From Chara braunii (taxonomy: Eukaryota > Streptophyta > Charophyceae > Charales > Characeae): 29,064 nt of DNA. The notes below the pieces were generated by a model that made no database searches, was not told the origin of the DNA, and was given only the letters and a program-made list of their open reading frames with translations. Numbering within the stretch: the first letter of the stretch is position 1; every line of letters starts with the position of its first letter. Positions 28,136 through 29,064 of the stretch are shown here, piece by piece. A program made the position numbers and the translations under genes. The stretch covers positions 67,440 to 96,503 of the forward strand of contig BFEA01000796.1 in NCBI GenBank assembly GCA_003427395.1, read 5' to 3'.

Positions 28136-28186
28136 AGGCTACGCAAAGGGAAAAAAAAAAAAAAAAAAAAAAAAAAGGCTACGCAA
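28136..28186 (+). mobile_element. poly(A)-only retroposon insertion with 11-bp target duplication
   Basis: AGGCTACGCAA at 28136-28146 is repeated at 28176-28186. Between them lie only AGGG and 26 A (28147-28176, one A shared with the repeat). This is the footprint of target-primed reverse transcription in which essentially just the A tail was copied before second-strand closure. Replication slippage cannot be fully excluded, but an 11-bp exact flanking repeat around a pure tail is specific. Confidence 0.65.
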
Positions 28187-28526
28187 TGGAAAACTCGGCT
28201 CAATTGTGGGCGAAGGGCTAGTTCTCAAGGATTGGCTGGCTAGTTATACCAGCACAGCTCAGCCAGAACCCGATTACCTTCCAAATGACAGTTCCGATCA
28301 CACAGCCGGTTGACTCTATAACTCGTTACGCAATGAAAGGAGAAATAAGTCGAGTGCGGAAGGTGAGCAAAAGCACCAAACCTACAAGAAGAAAGAGGTC
28401 CTGCTACGAGCCCCATTCCAATTCCAAGCCTTCAAGGTATTCCCTGACCCACGCCGGCACCCCAAGGTCCGTCGAAGCATTTACCCAGCCTCCGTTTTTT
28501 ATTGCCCAAACTATCCGCTAAGACCC
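28187..28526. other. no gene supported
   Basis: A 78-codon basic frame (28285-28521) has no domain and overlaps the upstream edge of the promoter-like motifs. It is not called as a gene. Confidence 0.35.
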
Positions 28527-28530
28527 TGAA

Positions 28531-28554
28531 GGGCCTAAACTTCCCTAAACCCTA
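28531..28554 (+). promoter_or_regulatory. site II + telo-box promoter motif pair
   Basis: GGGCCTA (28531-28537) is followed 9 bp later by the telo-box AAACCCTA (28547-28554). In plants this pair is typical of promoters of ribosomal-protein, translation-factor and ribosome-biogenesis genes. It lies 155 bp upstream of a candidate start codon in good context. Confidence 0.45.
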
Positions 28555-28708
28555 GTCAAAGCAATATCCCCCCACTCGGATCTAAAACCACAATAGACTA
28601 CTGTTTCAAACTACTACGAAGTCCGCTCACCTGTCTGTCTTTTTCATCCCCATCCATCCAAGGAATCGAACTAACAGGGTAGGGAAAGTTTTTTTTGCGG
28701 TATTTACC

Positions 28709-28746
28709 ATGGTCGGCCTCAGTCCACAGTCGCTCAAGAAGCTAAG
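28709..28746 (+). CDS. possible first coding exon of a gene continuing beyond the window
   Basis: ACCATGG is an excellent eukaryotic initiation context. The frame encodes MVGLSPQSLKKL and then AAG|GTAACC, a reasonable 5' splice site at 28747; without splicing the frame stops at once (TAA 28748). The telo-box/site II pair upstream and a CT-rich leader (28630-28660) fit a housekeeping gene. Too little protein is available to name it, and the next exon would be to the right of 28800 or outside. It could be a chance ATG. Confidence 0.3.
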
Positions 28747-28750
28747 GTAA

Positions 28751-29064
28751 CCGTATGATTAACCTAGGAGAGCGCGCCAGCAAATAGGAAAGCTACACAG
28801 TCCACACTGCTCTAGGTATCTGAGCAGATCCAACCCAGCGACCGAGAGGAGCAGGTACAAGGCAGAAAACCAAATAGCATTACAGAGCTCAACAGTCTCA
28901 ACTCAACGTCACCGGAGGAATCCAACTGCAAGAGAAAGTCAATTAGGCCAGATTAGCCAGGGGTGAGGGGTGGTATATCCTTTTCCCAGTGTCCCACGGG
29001 AAGTAATCGATGCCATCTGCTCGGGCCTTCCGATCATAATGGGGTAATGGGGAGGAGCGTGGAG
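28751..29064. other. possible intron or intergenic DNA
   Basis: No coding frame or motif is recognised up to the window edge. If the exon at 28709-28746 is real, this is its first intron. Confidence 0.3.

Overview
The window looks like nuclear DNA of a streptophyte (green plant lineage). The evidence is eukaryotic throughout: two decayed Ty3/gypsy LTR retrotransposons, a copy of spliceosomal U2 snRNA, a tRNA-headed SINE-like retroposon, long A/T homopolymers and plant-type promoter motifs (telo-box, GGGCC site II). The wording of the gypsy polyproteins reminds me of charophyte algae such as Chara braunii, but that is recall and not a search result. No complete, intact cellular gene can be supported. 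This is a repeat-rich, gene-poor region.

Layout. 1-770: a T tract, a 147-bp inverted-repeat element with TTAA at both ends, and a reverse-strand U2 snRNA retropseudogene with a 15-bp target-site duplication. 771-8640: mostly featureless, holding a short coiled-coil ORF, a decayed unknown gene (2427-2852) and a 134-bp tandem duplication. A Nextera mate-pair junction adapter sits inside that duplication at 3060-3096, so contiguity there is not trustworthy. 8640-10000: CpG-rich DNA with a ~52-bp minisatellite, followed by a GGCC-rich promoter-like stretch. 10700-13610: a (TAA)16 microsatellite, a 74-bp compound tandem repeat, an RGG-rich ORF with a TATA box upstream, a 70-bp tandem repeat and a dispersed GAGACCTCCC motif. 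13928-18073: a minus-strand gypsy element with the RT palm deleted. 18172-23118: a plus-strand gypsy element whose reverse transcriptase is split by a ~1-kb tRNA-headed retroposon with a 14-bp target-site duplication.

23160-29064: a GGCC-rich stretch, a second TTAA inverted-repeat element, decayed coding-like segments of unknown identity, an 83-nt T tract, an A-tailed modular repeat family, an insertion that is little more than a poly(A) tail, and at the right edge a telo-box/site II promoter with a possible first exon.

How it fits together. Three insertions (U2 copy, tRNA-headed retroposon, poly(A)-only insert) share an A tail and an 11-15 bp direct repeat, the signature of target-primed reverse transcription by a LINE. 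I recognise no LINE in the window, so they were probably made in trans. Both gypsy elements lack recognisable LTRs, carry stops and frameshifts, and are probably dead.
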